Source of the DNA: Actinomycetes bacterium
GTDB lineage: Bacteria > Actinomycetota > Actinomycetes > S36-B12 > GCA-2699445
DNA: 43,813 bases
Assembly (NCBI GenBank): GCA_022599915.1
Contig: JAHZLH010000018.1
Coordinates: 1-43,813, forward strand
Direction of reading: 5' to 3'
Under the pieces are notes generated by a model, which was not told where the DNA came from, searched no databases, and saw only the letters and a list, made by a program, of their open reading frames with translations. Shown here piece by piece: positions 7,742 through 14,770 of this stretch (within the stretch, counting starts at the first letter, position 1; the number at the start of each line of letters is the position of its first letter). A program made the translations under genes and the position numbers.

Positions 7742-9640
7742 ATGACCGACGAGCAAAACACCGCTGGCAACCAGCCTGACGATCAGGGCGCGGTACCCGA
7801 GCCGACACCGGTTCAGGGGTCCAGTTCAGTGGATGAGCCGACGATGAATGACGGTGCCGCGATGCCGCCAGTCGTTCCGCCCGGAGCTGGCAAGACCATG
7901 CTCGGTGATCGCTATGAGATCGGTGAACTGATCGGACGTGGCGGTATGGCTGAGGTTCACGAGGCTTATGATCTGCGGCTAGGACGTCGGGTAGCGGTGA
8001 AGATTCTGCGCCCGGAACTTGCCCGGGATCCGTCCTTCCATCAGCGGTTTCGTCGAGAGGCCCACAGCGCGGCCGCGCTCAACCACCCCAACATCGTCGC
8101 TGTTTACGACACTGGCGAGGGAACACTGGGCGCCGGTCCTACTGCCGTGACAGTTCCCTACATCGTCATGGAATACGTAGACGGTATGACGCTGCGGCAA
8201 CTGCTGTCCAGCGGTCGTCGGCTACTACCGGAGCGCGCTCTCGACATCATTTCCCAGACTCTGGCCGCACTGGACTACAGCCACCGACATGGCATCGTGC
8301 ACCGCGATATCAAGCCCGCCAACGTCATGTTGACGAAAGCTGGCGACGTCAAAGTCATGGACTTCGGCATCGCCCGAGCGCTTGCAGCCGAAGGTCAAAC
8401 CATGACTGCCACCTCACAGGTCATGGGCACCGCTCAGTACCTCTCGCCGGAACAGGCTAAGGGTCAGGTTGTAGACGCCCGTTCCGACCTCTACTCCACA
8501 GGTTGTGTCCTCTACGAACTGCTTACCGATCGCGCCCCCTTCATGGGTGAAACGGCCGTTGCGGTGGCCTATCAGCACGTCAGTGAACAGCCGATCCCAC
8601 CGTCCCAACTTGACGGACAAGTGACTCCCGAGATCGATTCCATCGTGCTGCGGGCGCTAGCCAAAGAGCCGGATGCGCGGTACCAAACCGCTGCGGAGTT
8701 CAAGGTCGACGTGGACAACGCCATCTCCGGCGCACCGGTCACTGCCCCCATCCCTGTGGTCAGTGAACCAAACCCCACACAGGCGATGCCACCAGTGGCA
8801 CCCGCTCCAGTGGAGGAAGAAAAAAAGAAGAAATCACCATGGCTGTGGGTTGCCATTGCCGCAGTAATCTTGCTACTCCTCGGAGGTGCCGGGGCATTCG
8901 CAAACGGCCTCTTCGGCTCCAACCAGGCCGGAGACGTGGAAGTCCCAAAGGTCACCGGTCTGACGTTAAACGAGGCACAAAGTCAGTTGAGTTCTGCCGG
9001 CCTGCGAGTCGGTGACGTCAGCACCAAATCCTCCAATAAGCCCGACGGGACAGTGCTCCAACAGGATCCGTCAGCAGGAGAGATGCTGGACGAAGGTCAA
9101 GGGGTCAATCTGACTGTCTCCGGTGGACCCGGCGAGGCGGTAGTTCCCAACGTGGTGGGGCAAGCGAGTCCCGACGCCGCAAAGCGACAACTCGAGTTGG
9201 CTGACCTGGAACTGGGCAATGTTCGAGAACAAGACAGTGACCAACCAGAGGGCTACGTACTCAGTCAGTCCCCGGAGAACGGCACTTCTGTTGCCAAGGG
9301 CTCTCAGGTCAACATTGTGGTGTCCAACGGCTTGGTCGCTGTGGCGAACGTGGTCGGCCAGCAGCAACAAAACGCGCGCGACACGCTATCCGACCAAGGT
9401 CTACGGGTGAAAGTCCAAGAGAACTCCGGCAGTCAGCCATCGGGAACCGTCATCTCGCAGGATCCGACCGCTGGCACCAAAGTAAGCCGAGGAGACACCG
9501 TTACCTTGACAGTGTCCACTGGACCGACACCTACGCCGACGGCCACCAGCGAAAACCAGCAAAACCCGAGTCGGCAAGGGCAGTCCGCGCCACCTACTGA
9601 ACTAACGCCACCCCAGGCTGAAGGCGACTTCCAACCCTAG
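7742..9640 (+). CDS. pknB: Ser/Thr protein kinase PknB with three PASTA domains
   Basis: 632 residues. A disordered acidic N-terminus (1-55) precedes a complete kinase domain (58 to about 325): glycine loop GRGGMAEV at 65-72, VAVK with Lys87, HRDIKPAN at 187-194 (Asp189), DFG at 207-209, and a Thr-rich activation loop (220-223). A KKKK stop precedes the membrane helix at about 367-386. Outside the cell are three PASTA repeats (about 398-462, 465-529 and 532-595), which bind muropeptides or lipid II, and a Pro/Thr/Gln-rich tail. M. tuberculosis PknB has four PASTA domains and no 50-residue N-terminal extension. Shine-Dalgarno AAAGGAGA is eight bases before the ATG. No pknA is present, so this is the only catalytic kinase in the cluster. 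Its stop shares the CTAG tetramer with the convergent trpG stop. Confidence 0.97.
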   Translation: MTDEQNTAGNQPDDQGAVPEPTPVQGSSSVDEPTMNDGAAMPPVVPPGAGKTMLGDRYEIGELIGRGGMAEVHEAYDLRLGRRVAVKILRPELARDPSFHQRFRREAHSAAALNHPNIVAVYDTGEGTLGAGPTAVTVPYIVMEYVDGMTLRQLLSSGRRLLPERALDIISQTLAALDYSHRHGIVHRDIKPANVMLTKAGDVKVMDFGIARALAAEGQTMTATSQVMGTAQYLSPEQAKGQVVDARSDLYSTGCVLYELLTDRAPFMGETAVAVAYQHVSEQPIPPSQLDGQVTPEIDSIVLRALAKEPDARYQTAAEFKVDVDNAISGAPVTAPIPVVSEPNPTQAMPPVAPAPVEEEKKKKSPWLWVAIAAVILLLLGGAGAFANGLFGSNQAGDVEVPKVTGLTLNEAQSQLSSAGLRVGDVSTKSSNKPDGTVLQQDPSAGEMLDEGQGVNLTVSGGPGEAVVPNVVGQASPDAAKRQLELADLELGNVREQDSDQPEGYVLSQSPENGTSVAKGSQVNIVVSNGLVAVANVVGQQQQNARDTLSDQGLRVKVQENSGSQPSGTVISQDPTAGTKVSRGDTVTLTVSTGPTPTPTATSENQQNPSRQGQSAPPTELTPPQAEGDFQP

Positions 9641-10284
9641 GGAGCAACCTGGGTGGGTGCAGCAGCGACAACTGGACTGAGGTCAGCAGCTCGCTGTGGT
9701 GCCTCAGTGTCTCCGCAGGCGACCAACCAGTTAGCCAGTAGTTGGTGCCCGTGTTCAGTCAGGACTGATTCCGGATGGAACTGCACGCCCGCCACTGGGT
9801 GGATGCGATGCCGCAACCCCATAATGACGCCGCTAGCAGTTGTTGCGCTCACCTCGAGGTCGGCGGGCACGGTCTCGGGCGCTACGCCCAGCGAGTGGTA
9901 CCTGGTAGCTGTAAAGGGAGAGGGCAAGTCTTGGAACACTCCTCGACCGTCGTGCTCGACCTGTGACGTCTTGCCGTGGAGCAGCTCCGGCGCCCGATCA
10001 ACGATGGCACCGTAGACCTCAGCGATGGCCTGATGACCCAAACAGACGCCCAAGATCGGTACTTGCGCACCGTATTCGGCAATGATGGGGCGGCAGACGC
10101 CGGAATCTGCTGGGGTTCCCGGTCCCGGGCTCAGCAGCACACCGTCGTAGCCCAATACCGCCTTGGCCGATACCTTATCGTTGCGCTCCACAACCACTTC
10201 GGCACCGATTTGGGACAAGTACTGCGCCAGGTTGAAGACGAATGAGTCATAGTTATCGACAACGAGAATCCGTGGACCCTTCAC
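9637..10284 (-). CDS. trpG: Glutamine amidotransferase, anthranilate/aminodeoxychorismate synthase component II
   Basis: 215 residues of class I glutamine amidotransferase: ILVVDNYDSFVFNLAQYL at the N-terminus, LSPGPGTP at 51-58 (oxyanion region), GVCLGHQ with nucleophile Cys81, and FHPES with His170 and Glu172. It hydrolyses glutamine and passes ammonia to TrpE (tryptophan) or PabB (folate); many actinobacteria use one subunit for both, and this ori-proximal copy is usually named trpG or pabA. No partner synthase gene is in the window. The GTG start is in a GTGA overlap with the upstream small membrane gene and has GAGGAG at a good distance. A short Ala/Pro-rich tail follows the domain. Confidence 0.93.
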   Translation of the reverse strand: MKGPRILVVDNYDSFVFNLAQYLSQIGAEVVVERNDKVSAKAVLGYDGVLLSPGPGTPADSGVCRPIIAEYGAQVPILGVCLGHQAIAEVYGAIVDRAPELLHGKTSQVEHDGRGVFQDLPSPFTATRYHSLGVAPETVPADLEVSATTASGVIMGLRHRIHPVAGVQFHPESVLTEHGHQLLANWLVACGDTEAPQRAADLSPVVAAAPTQVAP

Positions 10285-10544
10285 AGTTCCACTCCTCTAA
10301 CTGTTCTAACGATCATGGCGGAACTACTCTGCTCCACCACACTAGCCGCGGCCGGGTCGACGACACTAGCCGCGCCTGGCTGGCCAACCTCAGAGTTGTC
10401 GAACTCAATCTGAGTCTCCACCCAAGGGAATACCCAAACAAACAGCAATGCAATGGCGCCGAGGGTGAGAACGATGCTCAGCAGAACTCGCAGGAGTACC
10501 GGTCCCGGCAAGTGATGCCAGATCCATGCGTACATGTCAGTCAT
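10281..10544 (-). CDS. Small single-pass membrane protein between sortase E and trpG
   Basis: 87 residues starting MTDMYAWIWHHLPGP, with one strong membrane helix (about 17-39, VLLRVLLSIVLTLGAIALLF) ending in PWVE, then a low-complexity Ala/Val/Ser tail outside. The chosen ATG sits inside the last codons of the sortase gene (overlap of 8 bp); the second ATG three codons later is better spaced from GAGGGG and may be the true start. The longer upstream frame overlaps the sortase gene heavily and lacks support. The double overlap with srtE and trpG indicates one transcript. Small membrane proteins at this position are common in actinomycetes near srtE; I know no assigned function. Confidence 0.75.
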   Translation of the reverse strand: MTDMYAWIWHHLPGPVLLRVLLSIVLTLGAIALLFVWVFPWVETQIEFDNSEVGQPGAASVVDPAAASVVEQSSSAMIVRTVRGVEL

Positions 10545-11244
10545 TACCCCTCGTGAGTTCGGGCGGGGGACCACCTGAACGCGGATACTCAGCGACCAAC
10601 TCACCAAACCAGACGTAACGCTGCGCAGCCGAGTACATCGGATGACAGGCGTACATGGTCAGCAACTTCTGCTTCGGAGTCGCGTTCGACTTGCCTGGTA
10701 CCGGGTCCAAGACCCAACCATCATTCGGACTAATGATCTTGTCGTTGTTCAGTTCGTAGACGAACCAACCATGTTTCGTTTCTACGATCACCGGGTCGCC
10801 GGGCTGGAGTTCCGCAATATCCATGAACGGTGCTCCATAGGTGGTTCGATGTCCGGCGATCGCAAAGTTACCCACTTGCCCTGGCAGCGCAGTGTCCTTG
10901 TGATGACCCACTCCCTGGGAAAGCAGCGAATGCTCCGTTCCCTCCACGATTGGTATGTCCCAGGACCGGTCTCCCAGGGCCGGAACGTAGAGCAGACCGA
11001 ATGGCTGACCGACGGTGGTGTTGATATCGGTTTTGATCTCATCGTCAACTGGCGCCAAGTTCCACTCAAGCAACAGTTCGTCGCGGGTATCGGCCTGGGC
11101 TCGGGCGGCGAGCACATCGGTCCAGTACAACTGCCAACCGACAAAAAGCAGTAAAACTAGACCGGCGGTCACGAGGATTTCCCCGACTACGGAGAAGATT
11201 CGCCGGGTAGGCGAGGAACGCCGCGCGGCGGAACCATCGCTCAT
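10537..11244 (-). CDS. srtE: Class E sortase
   Basis: 235 residues: cytoplasmic basic N-terminus, one membrane helix (about 18-38), then the sortase domain. Catalytic residues are visible: His132 in AGHRTTYG, Cys200 in LLTMYACHPMYSAAQRYVWFG and Arg209. The family usually reads TLTTC before the Cys; here it is TMYAC, a modest departure. Class E sortases of high-GC Gram-positives cleave LAXTG-type signals and attach surface proteins to peptidoglycan. No sorting-signal substrate is encoded in this window. It is first in an operon with the small membrane gene and trpG, divergent from crgA with about 117 bp between starts that must carry both promoters. Confidence 0.93.
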   Translation of the reverse strand: MSDGSAARRSSPTRRIFSVVGEILVTAGLVLLLFVGWQLYWTDVLAARAQADTRDELLLEWNLAPVDDEIKTDINTTVGQPFGLLYVPALGDRSWDIPIVEGTEHSLLSQGVGHHKDTALPGQVGNFAIAGHRTTYGAPFMDIAELQPGDPVIVETKHGWFVYELNNDKIISPNDGWVLDPVPGKSNATPKQKLLTMYACHPMYSAAQRYVWFGELVAEYPRSGGPPPELTRGND

Positions 11245-11361
11245 GCGTCCTCCCGAGTACCGACTTTCAGGGTATACGGGTGACGCCGCAATGCCCAGAT
11301 CGACTGATTGCGGCCCCAGTAGGGCATGATGGGAGCAGCAACTGGAACCGGGAGGGACGCC

Positions 11362-11640
11362 GTGCCAGAATCGCGTCGCCGAAAAAGGGCTGCCTACACG
11401 CCGCCGCCGACGGGTAAGTCGAGCGAAGAGGACGAGCAGAAGAAGGTTCCGGTCAAAATCGGAAACTCACGCTGGCTAGCACCGCTGATGGTTGCGATGT
11501 TCATCATCGGACTTGCCTGGATTGTCGTGTGGTACGTATCGCCGGACAACGCTTTGATGGCGCCATTGGCCGGCTGGAACGTGGCCATCGGTTTCGTTTT
11601 CATTGGCATCGGCTTCGTGTTGTCCACAAAATGGGAGTAG
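11362..11640 (+). CDS. crgA: Cell division protein CrgA
   Basis: 92 residues: a basic N-terminus (MPESRRRKRAAYTPPP), then two membrane helices (about 38-58 and 70-86) ending at the short tail STKWE, the usual CrgA shape. CrgA is an actinobacterial divisome protein that interacts with FtsZ, FtsQ, FtsI/PbpB and wall proteins, and restrains Z-ring assembly in Streptomyces. The GTG start is chosen because GGGAGGGA lies seven bases upstream and the conserved N-terminus begins there; the frame remains open further upstream. The last codons contain a DnaA-box-like TTGTCCACA (11620-11628), where a longer DnaA-box cluster begins. Confidence 0.95.
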   Translation: MPESRRRKRAAYTPPPTGKSSEEDEQKKVPVKIGNSRWLAPLMVAMFIIGLAWIVVWYVSPDNALMAPLAGWNVAIGFVFIGIGFVLSTKWE

Positions 11641-11920
11641 TTTTCCACAAGCACGGCCTTGCTGGGCATAACTAGCCACTGGACCCCCACGCAACGTATT
11701 TGAGTACACGTTTTCCGTAGAATCTGCGGAATCCGTCGATAGATTCGGTGCTCCCCCCCTGATGACGCCTGCAATTGCCGCTAGCGGGTGAGCTCTAAGC
11801 AGCTGGCGAGTCTCTCCTGCTGCAGCATTATCCACAGGGCAGTGGATATGTGGATGATTACCCACACCTGTGTAGTTACATGTGGGTAGTTATCCGCAGT
11901 TGGGGATGAGTTGTGGATAA
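11620..11920. promoter_or_regulatory. DnaA-box cluster between crgA and the EamA gene
   Basis: This noncoding stretch of about 300 bp contains two perfect 9-mers (TTATCCACA at 11828-11836; its reverse complement at 11912-11920) and five boxes with one mismatch: 11620-11628 (TTGTCCACA), 11641-11649 (TTTTCCACA), 11849-11857 (reverse), 11858-11866 (TTACCCACA) and 11890-11898 (TTATCCGCA). A two-mismatch reverse copy lies at 11881-11889. Five occur within 93 bp. It is about 12 kb from dnaA. A DnaA-titrating or regulatory locus, or a second unwinding site, are possible readings; which one is not visible. Confidence 0.75.
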
Positions 11921-11930
11921 ATCCGCTGGC

Positions 11931-11936
11931 TAAACT
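11931..11936 (+). promoter_or_regulatory. -10 element of a probable leaderless promoter for the EamA gene
   Basis: TAAACT fits the actinobacterial TAnnnT -10 pattern and ends five bases before the GTG start at 11942. No Shine-Dalgarno precedes the gene, so transcription would begin at or near the start codon. A perfect DnaA box (11912-11920) lies where the -35 region would be. Confidence 0.45.
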
Positions 11937-11941
11937 GACGG

Positions 11942-12901
11942 GTGCGCTTCAACACGGCATCCCGCGAAGGTCTGGCGATACTCCTCGTCGTTTTGGGAGT
12001 CGTGGCTTTCTCCGTGAATGCCGGGGTCTCCCGAATCGTGCTCGATGCCGGGGTGACACCTGCCGTTCTCTCTGGCGTACGGGCGGTCGGAGCGGCTGGC
12101 TTCTTGGCGTTGGCAGTGCTGATCTTTCGCCGGGCCCACTGGCGGATTCCCCGGCATGACCTGACGGTTCTGGTGGTCTACGGACTCGTGGGTCTGGGAG
12201 CACTGCCGCTGTTCTACTTCGAAGCTATCTCCCGGATCCCGATCGGATTGGCGCTCTTGCTGGAGTACCTAGCGCCGCTGTGGGTGGCGCTGTGGGCTCG
12301 ATTCATCCGCAAGCAGCCGGTGAACCGATTGCTCTGGCCCGCCGTCGGACTCACCGTCCTTGGTTTGGGAATCATCGCAGCCACCGGCTTGGCCGACCTC
12401 GATCCGATTGGCGTCACAGCTGGGCTGGGGTGCAGCGTCGCGTTCGCAACATACTTCATCTTGGGTGAGCGCCTGGTGCAGCGCTCCGACCCGATCGTGG
12501 TGACCTTTTGGGGCTTCACTATCTCCGGCCTGCTGTGGACCTTCGTGGGTCTCACCGGTGTCGTAGGCGCATGGTGGTCGGTGTCATTGACCGCCGACGC
12601 CCAACTACCTGCGTCACTCGGTGCGGTCGTGTTTCCGCTCGGTGGCCTCTTGCTCTGGGTGATCTTACTGGGAACTGTGATCCCCTTCGGCGCCGAAACC
12701 GCAGCTATGCAATTCATCCCGGCAACGTTGGTGAGTGTGCTTGCCACCGCCGAGCCCATCGGCGCCGCGCTAGTGGCCTGGTGGCTTTTCGATCAGAGCC
12801 TTACCGGCTCGCAAATTGTCGGTGGTCTAGTGGTAGTTCTGGGAATCGTGTTGGCTCTGCTCAGCAGACCCAATCAGCACTTGCCCGCGCCCATCGAGTA
12901 G
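11942..12901 (+). CDS. EamA/DMT family transporter
   Basis: 319 residues with ten hydrophobic helices arranged as two five-helix EamA repeats; the second begins near LDPIGVTAGLGCSVAFATYFILGERLV. The C-terminal repeat has the common ATAEPIGAALVAWWLF segment. These drug/metabolite exporters often move amino acids or metabolites, but the substrate cannot be read. The GTG start has no ribosome site and is probably leaderless (see the -10 element). The last 75 bp overlap the 3' end of the convergent rhomboid gene. This gene is not part of the usual crgA neighbourhood (mycobacteria have a DUF881 gene nearby), so it looks like a lineage-specific insertion; codon use shows no obvious break. Confidence 0.9.
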   Translation: MRFNTASREGLAILLVVLGVVAFSVNAGVSRIVLDAGVTPAVLSGVRAVGAAGFLALAVLIFRRAHWRIPRHDLTVLVVYGLVGLGALPLFYFEAISRIPIGLALLLEYLAPLWVALWARFIRKQPVNRLLWPAVGLTVLGLGIIAATGLADLDPIGVTAGLGCSVAFATYFILGERLVQRSDPIVVTFWGFTISGLLWTFVGLTGVVGAWWSVSLTADAQLPASLGAVVFPLGGLLLWVILLGTVIPFGAETAAMQFIPATLVSVLATAEPIGAALVAWWLFDQSLTGSQIVGGLVVVLGIVLALLSRPNQHLPAPIE

Positions 12902-13735
12902 CTCACTTTGAATCGCGCTGGTGCGCACCATCATCATCGTCACGAGTACACCGCACACTGCCAGGACTCCCAGGGTCTGCCACAACACCTGACTGTCTTT
13001 GGGAGCGTAGGCCATAATTGCTGCTACCACAGCACCCACAGCGGCCCCGCCGAGATGCGCCCGCCAATCGATTCCTGCCACTACAAAGCCGATACCGATG
13101 TTGATAGCCAACAGCACCGCAATCTGCGTGACGTCGGCTTTAAGCGAATGTCCTGCCACCAGCAGGGCCGCCATCAGACCAAATATCGCGCCACTGGCTC
13201 CGACGGACAACGTGTTAAGCGGGCTGAAGGTATAGGAAGCGATGCTGCCGCCAAGCGCCGCTAGCAGGTACAACACCACGAACCGGACATGCCCCAGGAT
13301 TGATTCCAGCGGCCGACCTACCAGCCAGAGCACCAGCATGTTGAAGCCAATATGAAGCAAACTGCCGTGCAAGAAAGCCGCAGTGAAGAGGCGCCACCAT
13401 TCGCCTCCCAACGAGACCGCCGCCGGATACATGCCCCACTGCCGGATGACCGCATCCATACCGGCGACCATTTCCACGATGAACAGACCAACATTGATGC
13501 CGATCAGGACCTTAGTGACGTAAAAGTCCCGGATGGGTTCGCCACCCATTGGAGTTACTACCTGCCGGGTTTGCTGCTGTCCCTCACGGACGCACTCCGG
13601 GCACTGAAAGCCGACCGGTGCCGCTGACATGCAGTCAGGGCAGATCGGGCGGTGGCAACGCGAGCAGGAAATATAGGTCTCGTGGTCCGGGTGCCGATAG
13701 CAGGTGGGTGCTACCGCCTGGCTGTCGTCGTTCAG
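12827..13735 (-). CDS. Rhomboid intramembrane serine protease with N-terminal zinc-binding domain
   Basis: The membrane core shows the catalytic Ser in GASGAIFG and the His in [13 protein letters not shown], with the expected helices, so this is an active-type rhomboid that cleaves membrane proteins within the bilayer. Upstream of the first ATG (13630) the same frame encodes a Cys/His-rich module ([16 protein letters not shown], then CPEC after the ATG), typical of actinobacterial rhomboids. No ATG, GTG or TTG exists in that frame between 13631 and the in-frame stop at 13823-13825. A CTG at 13733-13735 in a CTGA overlap with the cyclophilin stop is the best start, giving 302 residues. Starting at the ATG would remove three of the four zinc knuckles. 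The 3' end overlaps the EamA gene. Confidence 0.85.
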   Translation of the reverse strand: MNDDSQAVAPTCYRHPDHETYISCSRCHRPICPDCMSAAPVGFQCPECVREGQQQTRQVVTPMGGEPIRDFYVTKVLIGINVGLFIVEMVAGMDAVIRQWGMYPAAVSLGGEWWRLFTAAFLHGSLLHIGFNMLVLWLVGRPLESILGHVRFVVLYLLAALGGSIASYTFSPLNTLSVGASGAIFGLMAALLVAGHSLKADVTQIAVLLAINIGIGFVVAGIDWRAHLGGAAVGAVVAAIMAYAPKDSQVLWQTLGVLAVCGVLVTMMMVRTSAIQSELLDGRGQVLIGSAEQSQHDSQNYH

Positions 13736-14256
13736 GACTCGACCTGTTCGATCGAGATGGAAGAGATCACCACATCCTGGCGTGGGCGATCCTGTGCGCC
13801 CGTCGGAACCGACTCGATGGCGTCAACCACTTCCTGCCCGGACACCACTTCGCCGAAAATGGTGTGTTTCCCAGTCAGCCAGGGCGTCTCGGCGGTCGTA
13901 ATGAAGAACTGCGACCCATTCGTGTTGGGGCCTGCGTTGGCCATCGCCAACAAGTACGGCCGAGTGAAGGCAAGTTCTGGATGAATCTCGTCGGGGAACT
14001 GGTATCCGGGGCCGCCAGTGCCCTTACCCAGGGGGTCGCCACCTTGGATCATGAAGTTAGGAATCACCCGATGGAAGACCACGTTCTGATAGAGCGGATC
14101 GGTACTGGTGCGGCCAGTACCCGGATGTGTCCACTCGATTTCCCCGGTCGCTAGACCGGCGAAGTTCCGAACTGTCTTGGGCGCGTGGTTGGGGAACAGT
14201 TCCACTTTGATGTCGCCCTGCGAGGTGTGCAGTGTTGCGAAGGTTTTGGTTGCCAC
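13732..14256 (-). CDS. ppiA: Peptidyl-prolyl cis-trans isomerase, cyclophilin type
   Basis: 174 residues making one cyclophilin domain: [15 protein letters not shown] carries the catalytic Arg and the conserved FxxQGG, followed by [18 protein letters not shown] and the [14 protein letters not shown] segment. No signal peptide, so it is cytoplasmic. It speeds proline isomerisation during protein folding. The ori-proximal position beside tRNA-Ala/tRNA-Ile and gyrA matches ppiA in other actinobacteria. GTG start with AAAGGATG upstream. Its TGA overlaps the proposed CTG start of the rhomboid gene, suggesting coupling. Confidence 0.96.
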   Translation of the reverse strand: MATKTFATLHTSQGDIKVELFPNHAPKTVRNFAGLATGEIEWTHPGTGRTSTDPLYQNVVFHRVIPNFMIQGGDPLGKGTGGPGYQFPDEIHPELAFTRPYLLAMANAGPNTNGSQFFITTAETPWLTGKHTIFGEVVSGQEVVDAIESVPTGAQDRPRQDVVISSISIEQVES

Positions 14257-14299
14257 TTCGTCATCCTTTCATGCAGACAACAGCGATTGAGGGTTGCCC

Positions 14300-14327
14300 G
14301 GTGTCGCAGCGGCTCTGCTGCGACACC
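14300..14327 (-). terminator. Perfect 11-bp hairpin downstream of tRNA-Ala
   Basis: GGTGTCGCAGC (14300-14310) pairs perfectly with GCTGCGACACC (14317-14327) around a six-base loop. It lies in the gap between the tRNA-Ala 3' end and the cyclophilin start, where the tRNA/DLW-39 transcript should end. There is no T-tract on the minus strand, as is common for actinobacterial terminators; on the plus strand CTTT follows. Confidence 0.65.
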
Positions 14328-14340
14328 TTTCGGGCAGGAG

Positions 14341-14413
14341 TGGAGGCGAAGAGACTTGAACTCTCAACCCCCGCCTTGCAAAGGCGGTGCTCTGCCAGTT
14401 GAGCTACGCCCCC
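14341..14413 (-). tRNA. tRNA-Ala, anticodon TGC
   Basis: Minus-strand acceptor stem GGGGGCG/CGCCTCC (one G-U pair), D arm with CAACTGG, anticodon stem CCGCC/GGCGG and loop TTTGCAA (anticodon TGC), and T arm GAGAG-TTCAAGT-CTCTT. CCA is not encoded. A tRNA-Ile/tRNA-Ala pair next to gyrA is a conserved arrangement in actinobacteria. Confidence 0.96.
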
Positions 14414-14420
14414 TGGCGGC

Positions 14421-14591
14421 CTAGTTGGCCTGGTTGTCGGAGCCCTCGGCTGCCGGCGGGTAGGTGGCACTGAAGTCCGGGGCGTTAGTCGCCTCGCTCC
14501 ACAGATCCTCCTCGGCCCGGGAAGCCATTACCTGCCGGTACACCAAGTAGGCAGCGCCTACGACGACGCCCAGCAACAGCAGTTTCTTCAT
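14421..14591 (-). CDS. DLW-39 family small protein
   Basis: 56 residues beginning MKKLLLLGVVVGAAYLVYRQ, one membrane helix or signal anchor followed by a short polar tail containing the DLW motif (ASRAEEDLWSEAT). This small family is found in actinobacteria between gyrA/tRNA-Ile and ppiA; no function is assigned. The ATG has GAAGGGA upstream at good distance. It lies between the two tRNA genes on the same strand, so it may share their transcript. The gene is below the length usually reported by simple ORF scans. Confidence 0.85.
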   Translation of the reverse strand: MKKLLLLGVVVGAAYLVYRQVMASRAEEDLWSEATNAPDFSATYPPAAEGSDNQAN

Positions 14592-14641
14592 TGGATATCC
14601 CTTCTATCAGCGACAAGCACCGGAACGTGCACCATCGCCCG

Positions 14642-14716
14642 TGGGCCTAGATGGACTTGAACCATCGACCTCTTCCTTATCAGGGAAGCGCTCTAACCAG
14701 GCTGAGCTATAGGCCC
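14642..14716 (-). tRNA. tRNA-Ile, anticodon GAT
   Basis: Minus-strand acceptor stem GGGCCTA/TAGGCCC, D arm with CCTGGTTAGA, anticodon stem CTTCC/GGAAG with loop CTGATAA (anticodon GAT), and T arm GATGG-TTCAAGT-CCATC. CCA is not encoded. It starts about 55 bp after the DUF3566 gene ends. Confidence 0.96.
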
Positions 14717-14732
14717 GCACCTCAAGCAGGAT

Positions 14733-14748
14733 ACCGACAACCGTCGGT
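14733..14748 (-). terminator. Short hairpin between the gyrase operon and tRNA-Ile
   Basis: ACCGAC (14733-14738) and GTCGGT (14743-14748) form a 6-bp stem with an AACC loop, 22 bp past the DUF3566 stop. It could end the gyrB-gyrA-DUF3566 transcript. No U-tract follows, so this is a weak call. Confidence 0.4.
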
Positions 14749-14770
14749 CATGCGAACACGGGGACGAAGA

